Source of the DNA: Bacillota bacterium
GTDB taxonomy: Bacteria > Bacillota > Clostridia > Christensenellales > Aristaeellaceae
Length of the DNA: 33,590 nucleotides
Direction: 5' to 3'
Assembly: GCA_023411395.1 (NCBI GenBank)
Contig: JAEYOV010000044.1
Span: forward strand, 1 to 33,590
Part shown: piece by piece, positions 1-7,549 of the stretch
Layout: the number at the start of each line of letters is the position of its first letter
How positions within the stretch are numbered: the stretch's first letter is position 1
Program-made: the position numbers and the translations under genes
The notes under the pieces: generated by a model
The model's input: only the letters and a program-made list of their open reading frames with translations
What the model was told of the DNA's origin: nothing
Database searches by the model: none

Positions 1-139
1 TTTAATCCTATTCAGCTTTATCTCGGTTTCCCTCGACAAAGTGAAAACTCATTCAAAGAATCGACTGTCGATTTCTTTCTTCTTCTTTGAGTTTTATCAA
101 CTCTGTATCGTTTTCAAGGTCCGGCGCTCAAAGGCGAGC
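1..139 (-). other. Transcribed leader, probably of an rRNA operon beyond the left edge
   Basis: This stretch has no convincing gene on either strand. Read on the minus strand, downstream of the promoter at 146-174, it contains a CTTGAAAACGATACAG segment resembling the boxA-like 'CTTGAAAACTGAA' leaders common upstream of Firmicute 16S rRNA, followed by short hairpins (GAGTT/AACTC around 82-96, and a GATTCTTTGA region). No 16S sequence is reached before the edge. The rRNA assignment is inference from this pattern and from the window ending here, since contigs often break at rRNA operons. A tRNA operon is an alternative. Confidence 0.4.
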
Positions 140-145
140 TTGATT

Positions 146-174
146 ATGATAGCATGGAGACAAAGCTTTGTCAA
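146..174 (-). promoter_or_regulatory. Strong sigma-A promoter firing off the left edge
   Basis: The minus strand has TTGACA (174-169), a 17-base spacer and TATCAT (151-146), so transcription should start near 139 and run out of the window. A perfect 14-base palindrome, GACAAAGCTTTGTC (159-172), overlaps the -35 box and spacer and could be an operator or chance. Confidence 0.65.
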
Positions 175-293
175 CACCCAAATTCACTTTTTTATGCGTT
201 CTTTTTTACCAAAAAGTCTAGGTTGCTGCATTTCAAAAACCTGGATGCTTCAGCAATTGCTCCGTGTGCTATTTTGATGATTCCTTCCTTATA

Positions 294-1415
294 TTATTCA
301 GCATCATCAAGAAATGCTTCTGCCGTATGGCCGCTATCCTGCACAGTATCCACAATGGCGCCGCCAAGGCATGCATCACCCTGATAGAACACCACGCTTT
401 GCCCCGGTGTAATGGCCCGCTGTGGAACATGCGCGGTCACCAGCAGCTTTCCTTCCTTTATAAATACAGTCACCCTCTGATCCGGCTGGCGGTAACGGAA
501 CTTGGCGGTGCATACGAGGGGTTCCCCCTCATCCATGGGAGGCCGCCCGCTGATCCAGGCCGGATGGATGGCCGCAGCCTTTGTGGCATAGAGCATGGGA
601 TGGTCCTCCCCCTGGGCCACCAGAAGGAAGTTTCTTTCCAAATCCTTCCCGATCACAAACCAGCTTCGCCCGTCGCCGCGCCCGCCGATGCCAAGGCCAC
701 GGCGCTGGCCCAGGGTAAAGTACATTAGACCATCATGTTTGCCCACAATTTCTCCGGAAAGGGTGCGCATGTCCCCTGGCTTTGCAGGCAGGTATGTCTG
801 CAGAAAGGCCTTGAAATCCCGCTCACCGATAAAGCAGATACCGGTGGAGTCCTTTTTTTCGCTGACAGGCAGCCCAGCTTCCCTGGCGGTTTGCCGCACC
901 TGCTGCTTGGTCATGTGCCCCACGGGGAACATGGCCCGGGACAATTGCTGCTGGGAAAGCATGTACAGAAAGTAGCTTTGATCCTTGTTGACGTCTGCAC
1001 CTCGCAAAAGCTGATATGTCCCGTGCTCATTCCGAAGGCTTACAAAGTGCCCGGTGGCGATCTTTTCCGCCCCCAGCTTCATGGCAAAATCCAAAAAAGC
1101 CTTGAACTTGATCTCCCTATTGCAAAGCACATCGGGATTGGGCGTACGGCCGGCGCTGTATTCGTCCAGAAAGTAGGAAAACACACGGTCACGGTACTCC
1201 TTGGCAAAATTCACCGCATAATAGGGGATACCGATCCTTTCGCAAACCTCCTGCACATCCCGCCAGTCCTCTTCCGCGGTGCAGACGCCGTTTTCGTCCT
1301 GCTCCTCCCAGTTTTTCATGAACACGCCCACCACGTCATACCCCCGGCGCTTGAGCAGAAGCGCCGATACGGAGGAGTCCACCCCGCCGGACATGCCCAC
1401 CACGATGCGAGTCAT
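294..1415 (-). CDS. mnmA: tRNA-specific 2-thiouridylase MnmA
   Basis: MnmA activates U34 of tRNA-Lys, -Glu and -Gln with ATP and inserts sulfur, giving the 2-thiouridine of the wobble base. The 373-residue protein has the PP-loop SGGVDSS at residues 9-15, the conserved NPDVLCNREIKF block with catalytic Cys98, and STGICFIGER with the persulfide-carrying Cys194, so both cysteines are present. Its length is typical. The ATG overlaps the stop of the upstream kinase gene as ATGA, and GGAGG lies 7 bases before it inside that gene, which implies translational coupling. It is the last gene of the yaaO-tmk-mnmA transcript. I see only a weak hairpin with a short T-run (about 210-245) after the stop, so no clear terminator. 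Confidence 0.97.
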   Translation of the reverse strand: MTRIVVGMSGGVDSSVSALLLKRRGYDVVGVFMKNWEEQDENGVCTAEEDWRDVQEVCERIGIPYYAVNFAKEYRDRVFSYFLDEYSAGRTPNPDVLCNREIKFKAFLDFAMKLGAEKIATGHFVSLRNEHGTYQLLRGADVNKDQSYFLYMLSQQQLSRAMFPVGHMTKQQVRQTAREAGLPVSEKKDSTGICFIGERDFKAFLQTYLPAKPGDMRTLSGEIVGKHDGLMYFTLGQRRGLGIGGRGDGRSWFVIGKDLERNFLLVAQGEDHPMLYATKAAAIHPAWISGRPPMDEGEPLVCTAKFRYRQPDQRVTVFIKEGKLLVTAHVPQRAITPGQSVVFYQGDACLGGAIVDTVQDSGHTAEAFLDDAE

Positions 1416-2707
1416 CGCCTATCCTCCATGGCGTACAGGCGGCTGCGTACGGCCTCGAAAGCCTTCGCGCCAATCTCCTCGGGCGGAAGTGCCGCGTTCA
1501 CCGAAACAAATCTTCCGGCATCCTCCCGGATCAGTTGCCGGTAGGCGTTGGCGACCCTTTCATGAAAGGCTGCCTCCTCTACTTCAATGCGGTCCAGCGC
1601 GGAAGCCTGACCCCTGCGCCGGAGAGCCTCCAGAGGATCGGCATCCAGATACACCGTGCAATCGGGCATCAATCCATCCACCGCCGGTGCGTTGATGGCA
1701 GCCACCTTCCCCACGCCAAGCTGACGGCCGCCGCCCTGATAGGCGATGCTGGAATCCACAAACCGGTCGCACAATACTACCATGCCTTTTTCGACAGACG
1801 GCCGGATGACCTCCCGCATATGCTGGGCGCGGGACGCCGCGTACAGCAGTGCCTCGCAGACGTCGCTCATGCCAAGGTTGTCGATATCCAGCACCACGCG
1901 GCGGATCTTTTCCGAAATCGGGCAGCCGCCCGGCTCCCTGGTACGCTTCACCTCAAAGCCCCATTGCAGCAGATGCTTTTCCAGTAAATCCACCTGCGTG
2001 GTCTTGCCGCTGCCGTCCAGCCCTTCCACGGAGAGAAAAAAGCCACGTGGTACAGGTACACCGGGGCACAGCAAAGCTGTCAACTCCGCCACGGACGATA
2101 CTATGTGGTCCGCCCCGGCGCTTATAAGCTCCTCCCGGTCTCCGTAACCATAAGTCACACCGACGGCTTCAATGCCCATTGCCTTGGCGCCTTCCACATC
2201 AAACCGGCGGTCGCCCACCATGACGGCCCGCCCAAACCGGGTAGGCAGTGCTTTTTCGATTAACTGCCTTTTGCTGGAATCCTTATCCATAACATTGGCC
2301 CCGGACACTTTGGCAAAGAATTTACGCAGGCCGAAATGGTCCAGTATCCGCTCCGTAAAGACCTGGGGTTTGCTGGTGGCAACCGCCAACCATACCCCCG
2401 AAGCCCGCAGTTTTTTAAGAAGCATACGGATGCCGGGATATACAGCGTTTTCAAACATCCCTATCGTGGAAAACCGCTCACGGTAAAAAGCCACGGCCTG
2501 GTCGCATTCCGCTTCGTTCAGGTGCGCAGCATCCCGGAAAGAAGCATGCAGCGACGGCCCGATGAAAGAGCGAAGCGCCTGGTCATCCGGGATATCCCTG
2601 CCCATCTTTAAAAGGGCGTACCGCCAGCAGTTTAAAATGCCCTCCTCCGAACGGGTCAGGGTGCCATCCAGATCAAAGAGCACGGCATCATAAGGTACAT
2701 TCGCCAT
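1412..2707 (-). CDS. tmk: HAD-family phosphatase fused to thymidylate kinase
   Basis: A 431-residue two-domain protein. Residues 5-215 are a HAD hydrolase of the phosphoglycolate phosphatase/YjjG type: DLDGT with nucleophile Asp12 and Asp14, ATSKP at 110-114, and GDRRFD at 165-170. Residues 222-431 are a complete dTMP kinase: P-loop EGLDGSGKT (228-236), TREPGG (256-261), DRF (314-316), the QGGGRQ stretch and an Arg-rich lid near 363-373. The kinase makes dTDP from dTMP in dTTP synthesis; the HAD substrate is unknown. I chose ATG 2707 because GGAGG lies 11 bases upstream and the HAD fold starts right after it. An in-frame ATG at 2731 overlaps the upstream stop as TAATG and is the alternative. 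The 3' end overlaps mnmA by 4 bases. Tmk is normally about 210 residues, so the extra domain is a true fusion in one open frame. Confidence 0.93.
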   Translation of the reverse strand: MANVPYDAVLFDLDGTLTRSEEGILNCWRYALLKMGRDIPDDQALRSFIGPSLHASFRDAAHLNEAECDQAVAFYRERFSTIGMFENAVYPGIRMLLKKLRASGVWLAVATSKPQVFTERILDHFGLRKFFAKVSGANVMDKDSSKRQLIEKALPTRFGRAVMVGDRRFDVEGAKAMGIEAVGVTYGYGDREELISAGADHIVSSVAELTALLCPGVPVPRGFFLSVEGLDGSGKTTQVDLLEKHLLQWGFEVKRTREPGGCPISEKIRRVVLDIDNLGMSDVCEALLYAASRAQHMREVIRPSVEKGMVVLCDRFVDSSIAYQGGGRQLGVGKVAAINAPAVDGLMPDCTVYLDADPLEALRRRGQASALDRIEVEEAAFHERVANAYRQLIREDAGRFVSVNAALPPEEIGAKAFEAVRSRLYAMEDRR

Positions 2708-2730
2708 ACGATTTGAAGCCTCCGAATCCA

Positions 2731-4098
2731 TTATTCCGCAACATACAGGAATTTTCCGCTGCAAAGGCCGAAACGCCGCTCAACCGGCGCGTTAAGCAAA
2801 ATCTCCACCGACTCCGGGGAAATTTCCTCACCCGGCGCGATCAGCGGGATACCGGGCGGATACAGCCCGACACTCGTTCCCGAAACGCGGCCCGCCGCCT
2901 GGGATGCATCGATCAATTCCTGTCTGCCAAGCGCCGCCTGCCGGGGCCGCATGGCTTGCCGCGGCAAGGAATAGTTCATGCATGCAGGCGGAGTGCTGCC
3001 GCTTGGCAGGCGTGCCGCCGTTTCGAGCGCCGCCGAAAGGCCATTGAGCGTTTCCTTCCCATCCATCACCGTGAGGACGCATACAACGCGCCAATCATCC
3101 GCCATCTCCACATCGATGCCCTGCTCCCGCAAGCTTTCTGCCAGCGCATAACCGCCCTGGGGGGCTGCGATGACAAGACGGGTGGGATCAAAATTCAGAG
3201 GCAAGCAGCTCCAGGCTTCATGCGCATCCATGTATCCCAGCGCCTTCATCTGCCCCCGGAACTCCCGCATATGATTTTGCAATTCCATCAGCGCAGCGGC
3301 CCCATGCTCCTCCATCCACGCCCGGGCATCGTCCAGCGATTGCAGGAGGTAAAAGGCCGGGCTGGAGGTTTGCACCATGCGCAGCATCCGCAGCACCCGT
3401 TGTGCATCCTCGCCCCTGGCAAGATGCAGGAAAGCCCCGGCCGTTAAGGCGGGCAGCGTCTTGTGGGCCGACTGTACCCACAGGTCGGCGCCAAAGGAAG
3501 CGGCGGATTTAAGGTCCGGCATCCAGGGCAAGTGCGCGCCGTGGGCCTCGTCTACCAGCAGCCGCATGCCTTTTGCATGCGCTGCGTCGGCAATGCGGGT
3601 TAGATTCACCATGCCGCCGTAATAGTCCGGCCTCGTCACGATCACTGCCCGGGCCCCGGGATGGTGATTGATCGCCGTCAAATAACCTTCCTCCGGCGCG
3701 TAAGCGTATCCGTCCAAAGTCATTTCAAGAGGCACGTACTGAGGGTTCAAATCTGCCAGCACACAGCCATTGATAAAGGCAAGATGGGCGTTGCGGGGCA
3801 GGATCACCGTATCCCCCGGCGCCGTGCCGTACAGCAGCATGGTATGGATGCCTGCCGTGGAGCCGCCTGTAAGCATCAGCGTATGGGCGGCACCAGCGCT
3901 ACTTGCCATGAGCTCCTGCGCCCTCAGGATGGGGCCGGAGGGTGCGTACAGATCATCCGTCACGGGAAGCTCGGTCGTATCCGTTATCTGAACCGGCATC
4001 GCATCCAACAACGCTTGTCCCTTGTGGCCGGGCACATGAAGGCGTAAACGGTTCAGATTGCGCCGGGTCATCTCACGCATGGGGCGGGAAAATGCCAT
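2731..4098 (-). CDS. YaaO-like Orn/Lys/Arg decarboxylase family protein (PLP enzyme)
   Basis: A 455-residue fold-type I PLP enzyme of the Orn/Lys/Arg decarboxylase family, in the short form that lacks the N-terminal response-regulator-like wing. Visible marks are HVPGHKG near the N-terminus, the GGSTAGI cofactor loop, DEAHGAH (183-189) and SAHKT with the PLP lysine at 213. Family members act on arginine, lysine or ornithine; the substrate cannot be read here. In Bacillus subtilis yaaO also sits immediately before tmk, as here. I chose ATG 4098 rather than the upstream in-frame ATG at 4146 because AAGGTGAG stands 5-12 bases before it and the promoter -10 box (4118-4123) would otherwise lie inside the gene. 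Confidence 0.9.
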   Translation of the reverse strand: MAFSRPMREMTRRNLNRLRLHVPGHKGQALLDAMPVQITDTTELPVTDDLYAPSGPILRAQELMASSAGAAHTLMLTGGSTAGIHTMLLYGTAPGDTVILPRNAHLAFINGCVLADLNPQYVPLEMTLDGYAYAPEEGYLTAINHHPGARAVIVTRPDYYGGMVNLTRIADAAHAKGMRLLVDEAHGAHLPWMPDLKSAASFGADLWVQSAHKTLPALTAGAFLHLARGEDAQRVLRMLRMVQTSSPAFYLLQSLDDARAWMEEHGAAALMELQNHMREFRGQMKALGYMDAHEAWSCLPLNFDPTRLVIAAPQGGYALAESLREQGIDVEMADDWRVVCVLTVMDGKETLNGLSAALETAARLPSGSTPPACMNYSLPRQAMRPRQAALGRQELIDASQAAGRVSGTSVGLYPPGIPLIAPGEEISPESVEILLNAPVERRFGLCSGKFLYVAE

Positions 4099-4117
4099 GT
4101 ATCTCACCTTCTCAGCT

Positions 4118-4146
4118 ATTGTACAGGGGATGGTCAAGAATTGCAA
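4118..4146 (-). promoter_or_regulatory. Promoter of the yaaO-tmk-mnmA operon
   Basis: Minus-strand TTGCAA (4146-4141), 17-base spacer, TACAAT (4123-4118). Start of transcription would be near 4111, leaving a leader of about 13 bases that is mostly the ribosome binding site. Confidence 0.6.
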
Positions 4147-4252
4147 GCGCCGGGGGGATCAAGCGAAGCCAGCCAAGCGCTGCGCAGGACGGGGCAGGCT
4201 TGCAGGTGAATCGTGCTAAGCCGAAAAAATGACAACCCCATTTTTTTCAAAC

Positions 4253-4280
4253 AAAAAACGCATCCCCGAAAGAATGCGTC
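4253..4280 (-). terminator. Intrinsic terminator after the csfB-like gene
   Basis: On the minus strand GACGCAT and ATGCGTT pair around a 10-base loop, followed by six T. It lies 20 bases after the csfB stop and separates csfB from the yaaO promoter. Confidence 0.7.
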
Positions 4281-4299
4281 AGATGGCTTCACCGTTTGA

Positions 4300-4512
4300 T
4301 CAGGATAAGCGCCTGCAGCTATGTACCACCGGACTTGACGCCTGCGCGGTCCGTACCCACTGGCCCAGCCTGCGCCGCCGCTGGACGCTCAGGCGCTGGG
4401 CACCGTCGGGCAGCAGCAATTTCTTTTCGCACGGAAAGCAGATCAGGCATCCCAGCACATGCAGGCCGGCTGGATATTCCTTTCCGCAGAGGATGCATTT
4501 TTGACCCGGCAT
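4300..4512 (-). CDS. csfB: Gin/CsfB-like zinc-finger protein (sigma-G inhibitor family)
   Basis: A 70-residue protein starting with a compact treble-clef-like module: CILC (Cys6, Cys9), a GLHVLG segment, then CFPC (Cys25, Cys28) followed by EKKLL. This is the signature of Gin, the anti-sigma-G factor that keeps sigma-G (and sigma-E in the forespore) silent during sporulation. In B. subtilis csfB lies just upstream of xpaC-yaaN-yaaO-tmk, and here it directly precedes yaaO-tmk, so position and motif agree. ATG 4512 has GGAAGGGGG about 8 bases upstream; the open frame extends upstream of it, but without family-like sequence. The C-terminal half is Arg-rich and not conserved to my eye. Function as an anti-sigma factor is inferred from family and neighbourhood. 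Confidence 0.8.
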   Translation of the reverse strand: MPGQKCILCGKEYPAGLHVLGCLICFPCEKKLLLPDGAQRLSVQRRRRLGQWVRTAQASSPVVHSCRRLS

Positions 4513-4572
4513 TGGATTTCCCCCTTCCACTGGTTTTCCAGTTCCAGTTTGACCGGAATGCTGGAAAAATAT

Positions 4573-4604
4573 ACTGTATGCCCTTTCTTTTTTCATTTTT
4601 ATGC
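4573..4604 (-). promoter_or_regulatory. Possible sigma-E-type sporulation promoter for csfB
   Basis: Minus-strand CATACAGT (4580-4573) matches the sigma-E -10 consensus CATACAnT exactly. The best -35 is GCATAAA (4604-4598), 17 bases away, longer than the usual 13-15. An overlapping TATATT could instead be a weak sigma-A -10. Confidence 0.35.
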
Positions 4605-4643
4605 GGGCGGGGGAAAAGGGTGCGAGGGAAATTTGCCCATGGG

Positions 4644-5321
4644 TCAAGGCTGCGGGGACAAGGATGTCAGCCAGTCCGGCGCCGGTTCCTGCATATTTTG
4701 AATCAGGTAATCTACAAACTTCACCGCATTTTGTTCGTTGCCGCTGCGCACCATCACGCATAAGACCGCACCCCGGCAGTCGATGCCAAAATGGTTGATC
4801 AAACCGAACAGGCTGTCCGTAGGGATGCCCAGCAAGTGCCGCTCGCCAGTATCAGCCACCGTCACATAGCCGCGCGCCACGTTAAGCCCCTCAACGTTCA
4901 ACGAGCCGTCTGCAACATAATTTTCCAAAGGCACCATAGCGCCCTGGGAAGCATAGCTTTTAAAGCGCTCCGCATCCAGCAGATATACGTCGCCCTCGCC
5001 CGCCATGATGAAGGTGGAAAGCTGCATCTGGGCATAAGGGTCTTCAGCGCCCGCCATGACAGTATAGGCTTCCAAAAGCTCCATGTCGGGGAAGGCCTGC
5101 TGCTGCGCTTCCAGCAGCCAGGCCTTCATGGCATCGCTGTCCATGGTATTGCTGGCCACGTAAAAATCGATGCGCTTCTCATCCGGCGGACGGTATTCCG
5201 TGGTCTGATAGATGAGATTCCAGCCGAATACGGCCGCCACGATGAGGATCAGGTATTTCCAATACCCGTAGGCAAAGTGGTTTTTGATTCGCTTGGAATC
5301 AAGCGGTGTTTTGATAGCCAT
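4644..5321 (-). CDS. Membrane-anchored extracellular binding-protein-like protein, unknown function
   Basis: I do not recognise this 225-residue protein as a named family. It has a short basic N-terminus, one membrane segment at about residues 22-39 (YLILIVAAVFGWNLIY) and no cleavage-site or lipobox cysteine, so it should stay anchored with about 185 residues outside. The outer part (FYVASNTMDSDAMKAW, then GEGDVYLLDAERF, and ALEN/PLENY-type and GIPTDSLFG segments) resembles half of a type 1 ABC solute-binding protein: the phrase 'D-V-Y-L-L-D ... F..Y...GA..PL..Y' is common there. No transporter gene is nearby. It starts 28 bases after lysS with AAAGGA before its ATG, so it is probably cotranscribed with greA-lysS. 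No clear terminator follows. Confidence 0.75.
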   Translation of the reverse strand: MAIKTPLDSKRIKNHFAYGYWKYLILIVAAVFGWNLIYQTTEYRPPDEKRIDFYVASNTMDSDAMKAWLLEAQQQAFPDMELLEAYTVMAGAEDPYAQMQLSTFIMAGEGDVYLLDAERFKSYASQGAMVPLENYVADGSLNVEGLNVARGYVTVADTGERHLLGIPTDSLFGLINHFGIDCRGAVLCVMVRSGNEQNAVKFVDYLIQNMQEPAPDWLTSLSPQP

Positions 5322-5349
5322 GGGTTGGTCCTTTCTAGGGGCGGGCAGA

Positions 5350-6849
5350 TCACTCCCTGGGCTTCATGGTGGGGAACAGCAATACATCCCTGATGGAGGG
5401 GCTGTCGGTTAAAAGCATGACCAGCCGGTCCAGGCCGATGCCAAGGCCGCCGGTGGGCGGAAGGCCGTATTCCAGCGCATTGATGAAATCGTCGTCCACC
5501 TGGGCCATAATGCCCTGGGACCTGCGGAGCGCCACCTGCTCCTCAAACCGCCTGCGCTGGTCAATCGGGTCATTCAGCTCCGAAAACGCGTTGCCCATCT
5601 CGCGGCCGGTGATGAAGAACTCGAACCGCTCCGTTATGTCCGGCTCATCCTGCTTGCGCTTGGCCAGGGGGGAGATGGATACGGGATAATCGATGATAAA
5701 GGTGGGCTGGACAAGCTTGTCCTCCACAAATTCATCGAACAGCGCGGCCAGGCAGTCGCCCTTGGAAGCGTTCTTCTCCACGAAAACACCGCGCTTTTTG
5801 CAAACCGCACGGGCAGCGGCGTCATCCGCCCAGGTGTAATAATCCTCGCCGCTGTGGGTTTTCACCGCTCCGGCCATGGTGATCCTGGGCCAGGGAGCCT
5901 TTACATCGATGATCTCCCCTTGATAAGGCACACGGGTTGTGCCGCAGGCCTTTAAGGCGACATGCTCATACAGTTCCTCCACCAGGCGCATGATCTCATG
6001 ATAGTCGGCGTACGCCTGATACAGTTCAATGGAGGTGAACTCCGGGTTGTGGGTGGTGTCCATCCCCTCGTTGCGGAAGATGCGCCCCACCTCGTATACC
6101 CTGTCAAAGCCGCCCACGATGAGGCGCTTCAAATACAGCTCCGTCTCAATGCGCAGGAACATATCGATATCCAGTGTGTTGTGGTGGGTTTTGAACGTAC
6201 GGGCAGCCGCGCCCATTTCGATGGTGTGGAGCACGGGGGTGTCCACCTCCAGAAAACCGCGGCTGTCCAGGAATTCCCTCACGGCGCTCAGTATCTTCGA
6301 GCGGGTGCGGAACACATCCCGAACCTCATGGTTGACGATCATGTCCACGTACCGCTGGCGGTAACGCAGGTCGGTATCCTTCAGGCCGTGGAACTTCTCC
6401 GGCAGGGGCTTCAGGCTCTTGCAAAGAAGCGTGATCTCCTGCGCGTGAATAGAAATTTCCCCCTTCTGGGTGCGGAATACAATGCCCTTCACGCCCAGCA
6501 CGTCGCCAATATCATAATTTTTGAATTCGGCATACGCGTTTTCGCCCAGGTCATCCCTTTTTGCGTAGATTTGAATCTCGCTTCTGGCATCCAGAAGGTG
6601 GGCGAAGGAAGCCTTGCCCATGATGCGGCGGCTGACCATGCGGCCGGCAACGGACACGGTCTGGGAAGACCCCTGCTTTTCCCAGGCTTCAAATTGCGCC
6701 AAAATATCGCTGCTTGCGTGGGTCACATCAAAGCGCGTGATATTGTAAGGGTTTTTCCCCGCCGCCTGAAGCGCTTCCAGCTTTTCGCGGCGGATGCGCT
6801 CCTGTTCGCTGAAATCCAGTTCCGTCTGGTTTTGGGTGATGTCCGTCAT
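5350..6849 (-). CDS. lysS: Lysyl-tRNA synthetase, class II
   Basis: LysRS charges tRNA-Lys. The 499-residue protein has the N-terminal OB-fold anticodon-binding domain (roughly residues 60-160), RYRQRYVD leading into motif 1, motif 2 (GRIFRNEGMDTTHNPEFTSIE) around 260-280, and motif 3 near the C-terminus (GGLGIGLDRLVM). Length is standard for the bacterial class II enzyme. AAGGAGG is 7 bases before the ATG. The gene follows greA by 24 bases and precedes the binding-protein-like gene by 28, so the three share the promoter at 7521-7549. The greA-lysS pairing is common in Firmicutes. Confidence 0.97.
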   Translation of the reverse strand: MTDITQNQTELDFSEQERIRREKLEALQAAGKNPYNITRFDVTHASSDILAQFEAWEKQGSSQTVSVAGRMVSRRIMGKASFAHLLDARSEIQIYAKRDDLGENAYAEFKNYDIGDVLGVKGIVFRTQKGEISIHAQEITLLCKSLKPLPEKFHGLKDTDLRYRQRYVDMIVNHEVRDVFRTRSKILSAVREFLDSRGFLEVDTPVLHTIEMGAAARTFKTHHNTLDIDMFLRIETELYLKRLIVGGFDRVYEVGRIFRNEGMDTTHNPEFTSIELYQAYADYHEIMRLVEELYEHVALKACGTTRVPYQGEIIDVKAPWPRITMAGAVKTHSGEDYYTWADDAAARAVCKKRGVFVEKNASKGDCLAALFDEFVEDKLVQPTFIIDYPVSISPLAKRKQDEPDITERFEFFITGREMGNAFSELNDPIDQRRRFEEQVALRRSQGIMAQVDDDFINALEYGLPPTGGLGIGLDRLVMLLTDSPSIRDVLLFPTMKPRE

Positions 6850-6873
6850 GAGGGGAGCCTCCTTGAGGTGGGA

Positions 6874-7368
6874 TTACTGGCGCCTGATGTCCAGCACCTT
6901 GAAGCGCAAAGCTCCGTTGGGCGTTGCGGCCGTAACGGTTTCGCCTTTTTTCGCTTCCAGCAGCGCCTTGCCCACCGGGCTTTCGCTGGAGATGCGGTTG
7001 GTGTAGGGATCGCTTTCCCTGGCGCCCACGATGGCGAACTCATCCTCATCGCCGGCCTCGATATCCAAAACGCGGACGACGGTGCCGATGCCCACCCTGT
7101 CGGTGGAAATCTCGTCGTCCTCAATAATGATTGCGGTACGCTTGATATTCTCCAGCTCGCTGATCTGCGCTTCCAGCGCAGCCTGCTCTTTTTTGGCTTC
7201 GTCGTACTCGGCGTTTTCGCTCAAATCGCCAAAGCCGCGGGCAACGGCAATCTGTTCGGCGATCTGATTGCGCCGGACCGTGATCAGATAATCGAGCTTC
7301 TTTTCTAATTCCTCATAACCTTTGCGGGTGAATTCGTTTTCCCTGTGTTTTTTTTGTTGGTCCGTCAT
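6874..7368 (-). CDS. greA: Transcription elongation factor GreA
   Basis: GreA enters the secondary channel of RNA polymerase and stimulates cleavage of backtracked transcripts. The 164-residue protein has the N-terminal coiled coil (about residues 10-80) with the tip acidic pair in the conserved DLSENAEYDEAKKEQ segment, and the C-terminal FKBP-like domain ending in the conserved SPVGKALLEAKKGE block. ATG 7368 is preferred over the upstream in-frame ATG at 7398 because AAAGGAG sits 8 bases before it. It is the first gene of the greA-lysS operon and has a 145-base leader with several possible hairpins. Confidence 0.96.
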   Translation of the reverse strand: MTDQQKKHRENEFTRKGYEELEKKLDYLITVRRNQIAEQIAVARGFGDLSENAEYDEAKKEQAALEAQISELENIKRTAIIIEDDEISTDRVGIGTVVRVLDIEAGDEDEFAIVGARESDPYTNRISSESPVGKALLEAKKGETVTAATPNGALRFKVLDIRRQ

Positions 7369-7514
7369 TTTGTTTGCTCCTTTCCCGATCCGCCCCAATC
7401 CTGTCGAGGCCGGGACGGTAGAAGAAAATGAAGATGCACCACTCCCGTTGCTTTCGCGTGGCGGTGCATTCCTTCTGCTTTCATATACAGTTTGCCTGCA
7501 GCAACTGATATGCC
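7369..7514 (-). promoter_or_regulatory. Structured 5' leader of greA-lysS
   Basis: From the inferred start near 7514, the RNA can form GUUGC/GCAAAC (about 7486-7505), a long hairpin closed by AUGCACC/GGUGCAU (7433-7468) with an inner GCGAAAGC mini-hairpin and CCAC/GUGG, and CCGUCCC/GGGGCGG just before the Shine-Dalgarno. No T-run follows any of them, so this is not an obvious terminator. I do not match it to a riboswitch class. Confidence 0.5.
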
Positions 7515-7520
7515 GAATGC

Positions 7521-7549
7521 ATTATACTGTATCTGCCTGCAATTGTCAA
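7521..7549 (-). promoter_or_regulatory. Perfect consensus sigma-A promoter of greA-lysS
   Basis: Minus-strand TTGACA (7549-7544), exactly 17 bases, TATAAT (7526-7521). The -35 box overlaps the TGA stop codon of the upstream phosphodiesterase gene. Confidence 0.9.

Noticed and set aside
7433..7505. Cyclic di-GMP-I (GEMM) riboswitch in the greA leader
   Set aside because: GGCAAAC and ACGCGAAAGCAACGGG look similar to GEMM segments, but the order of helices is wrong: the second segment lies inside one hairpin instead of joining two.
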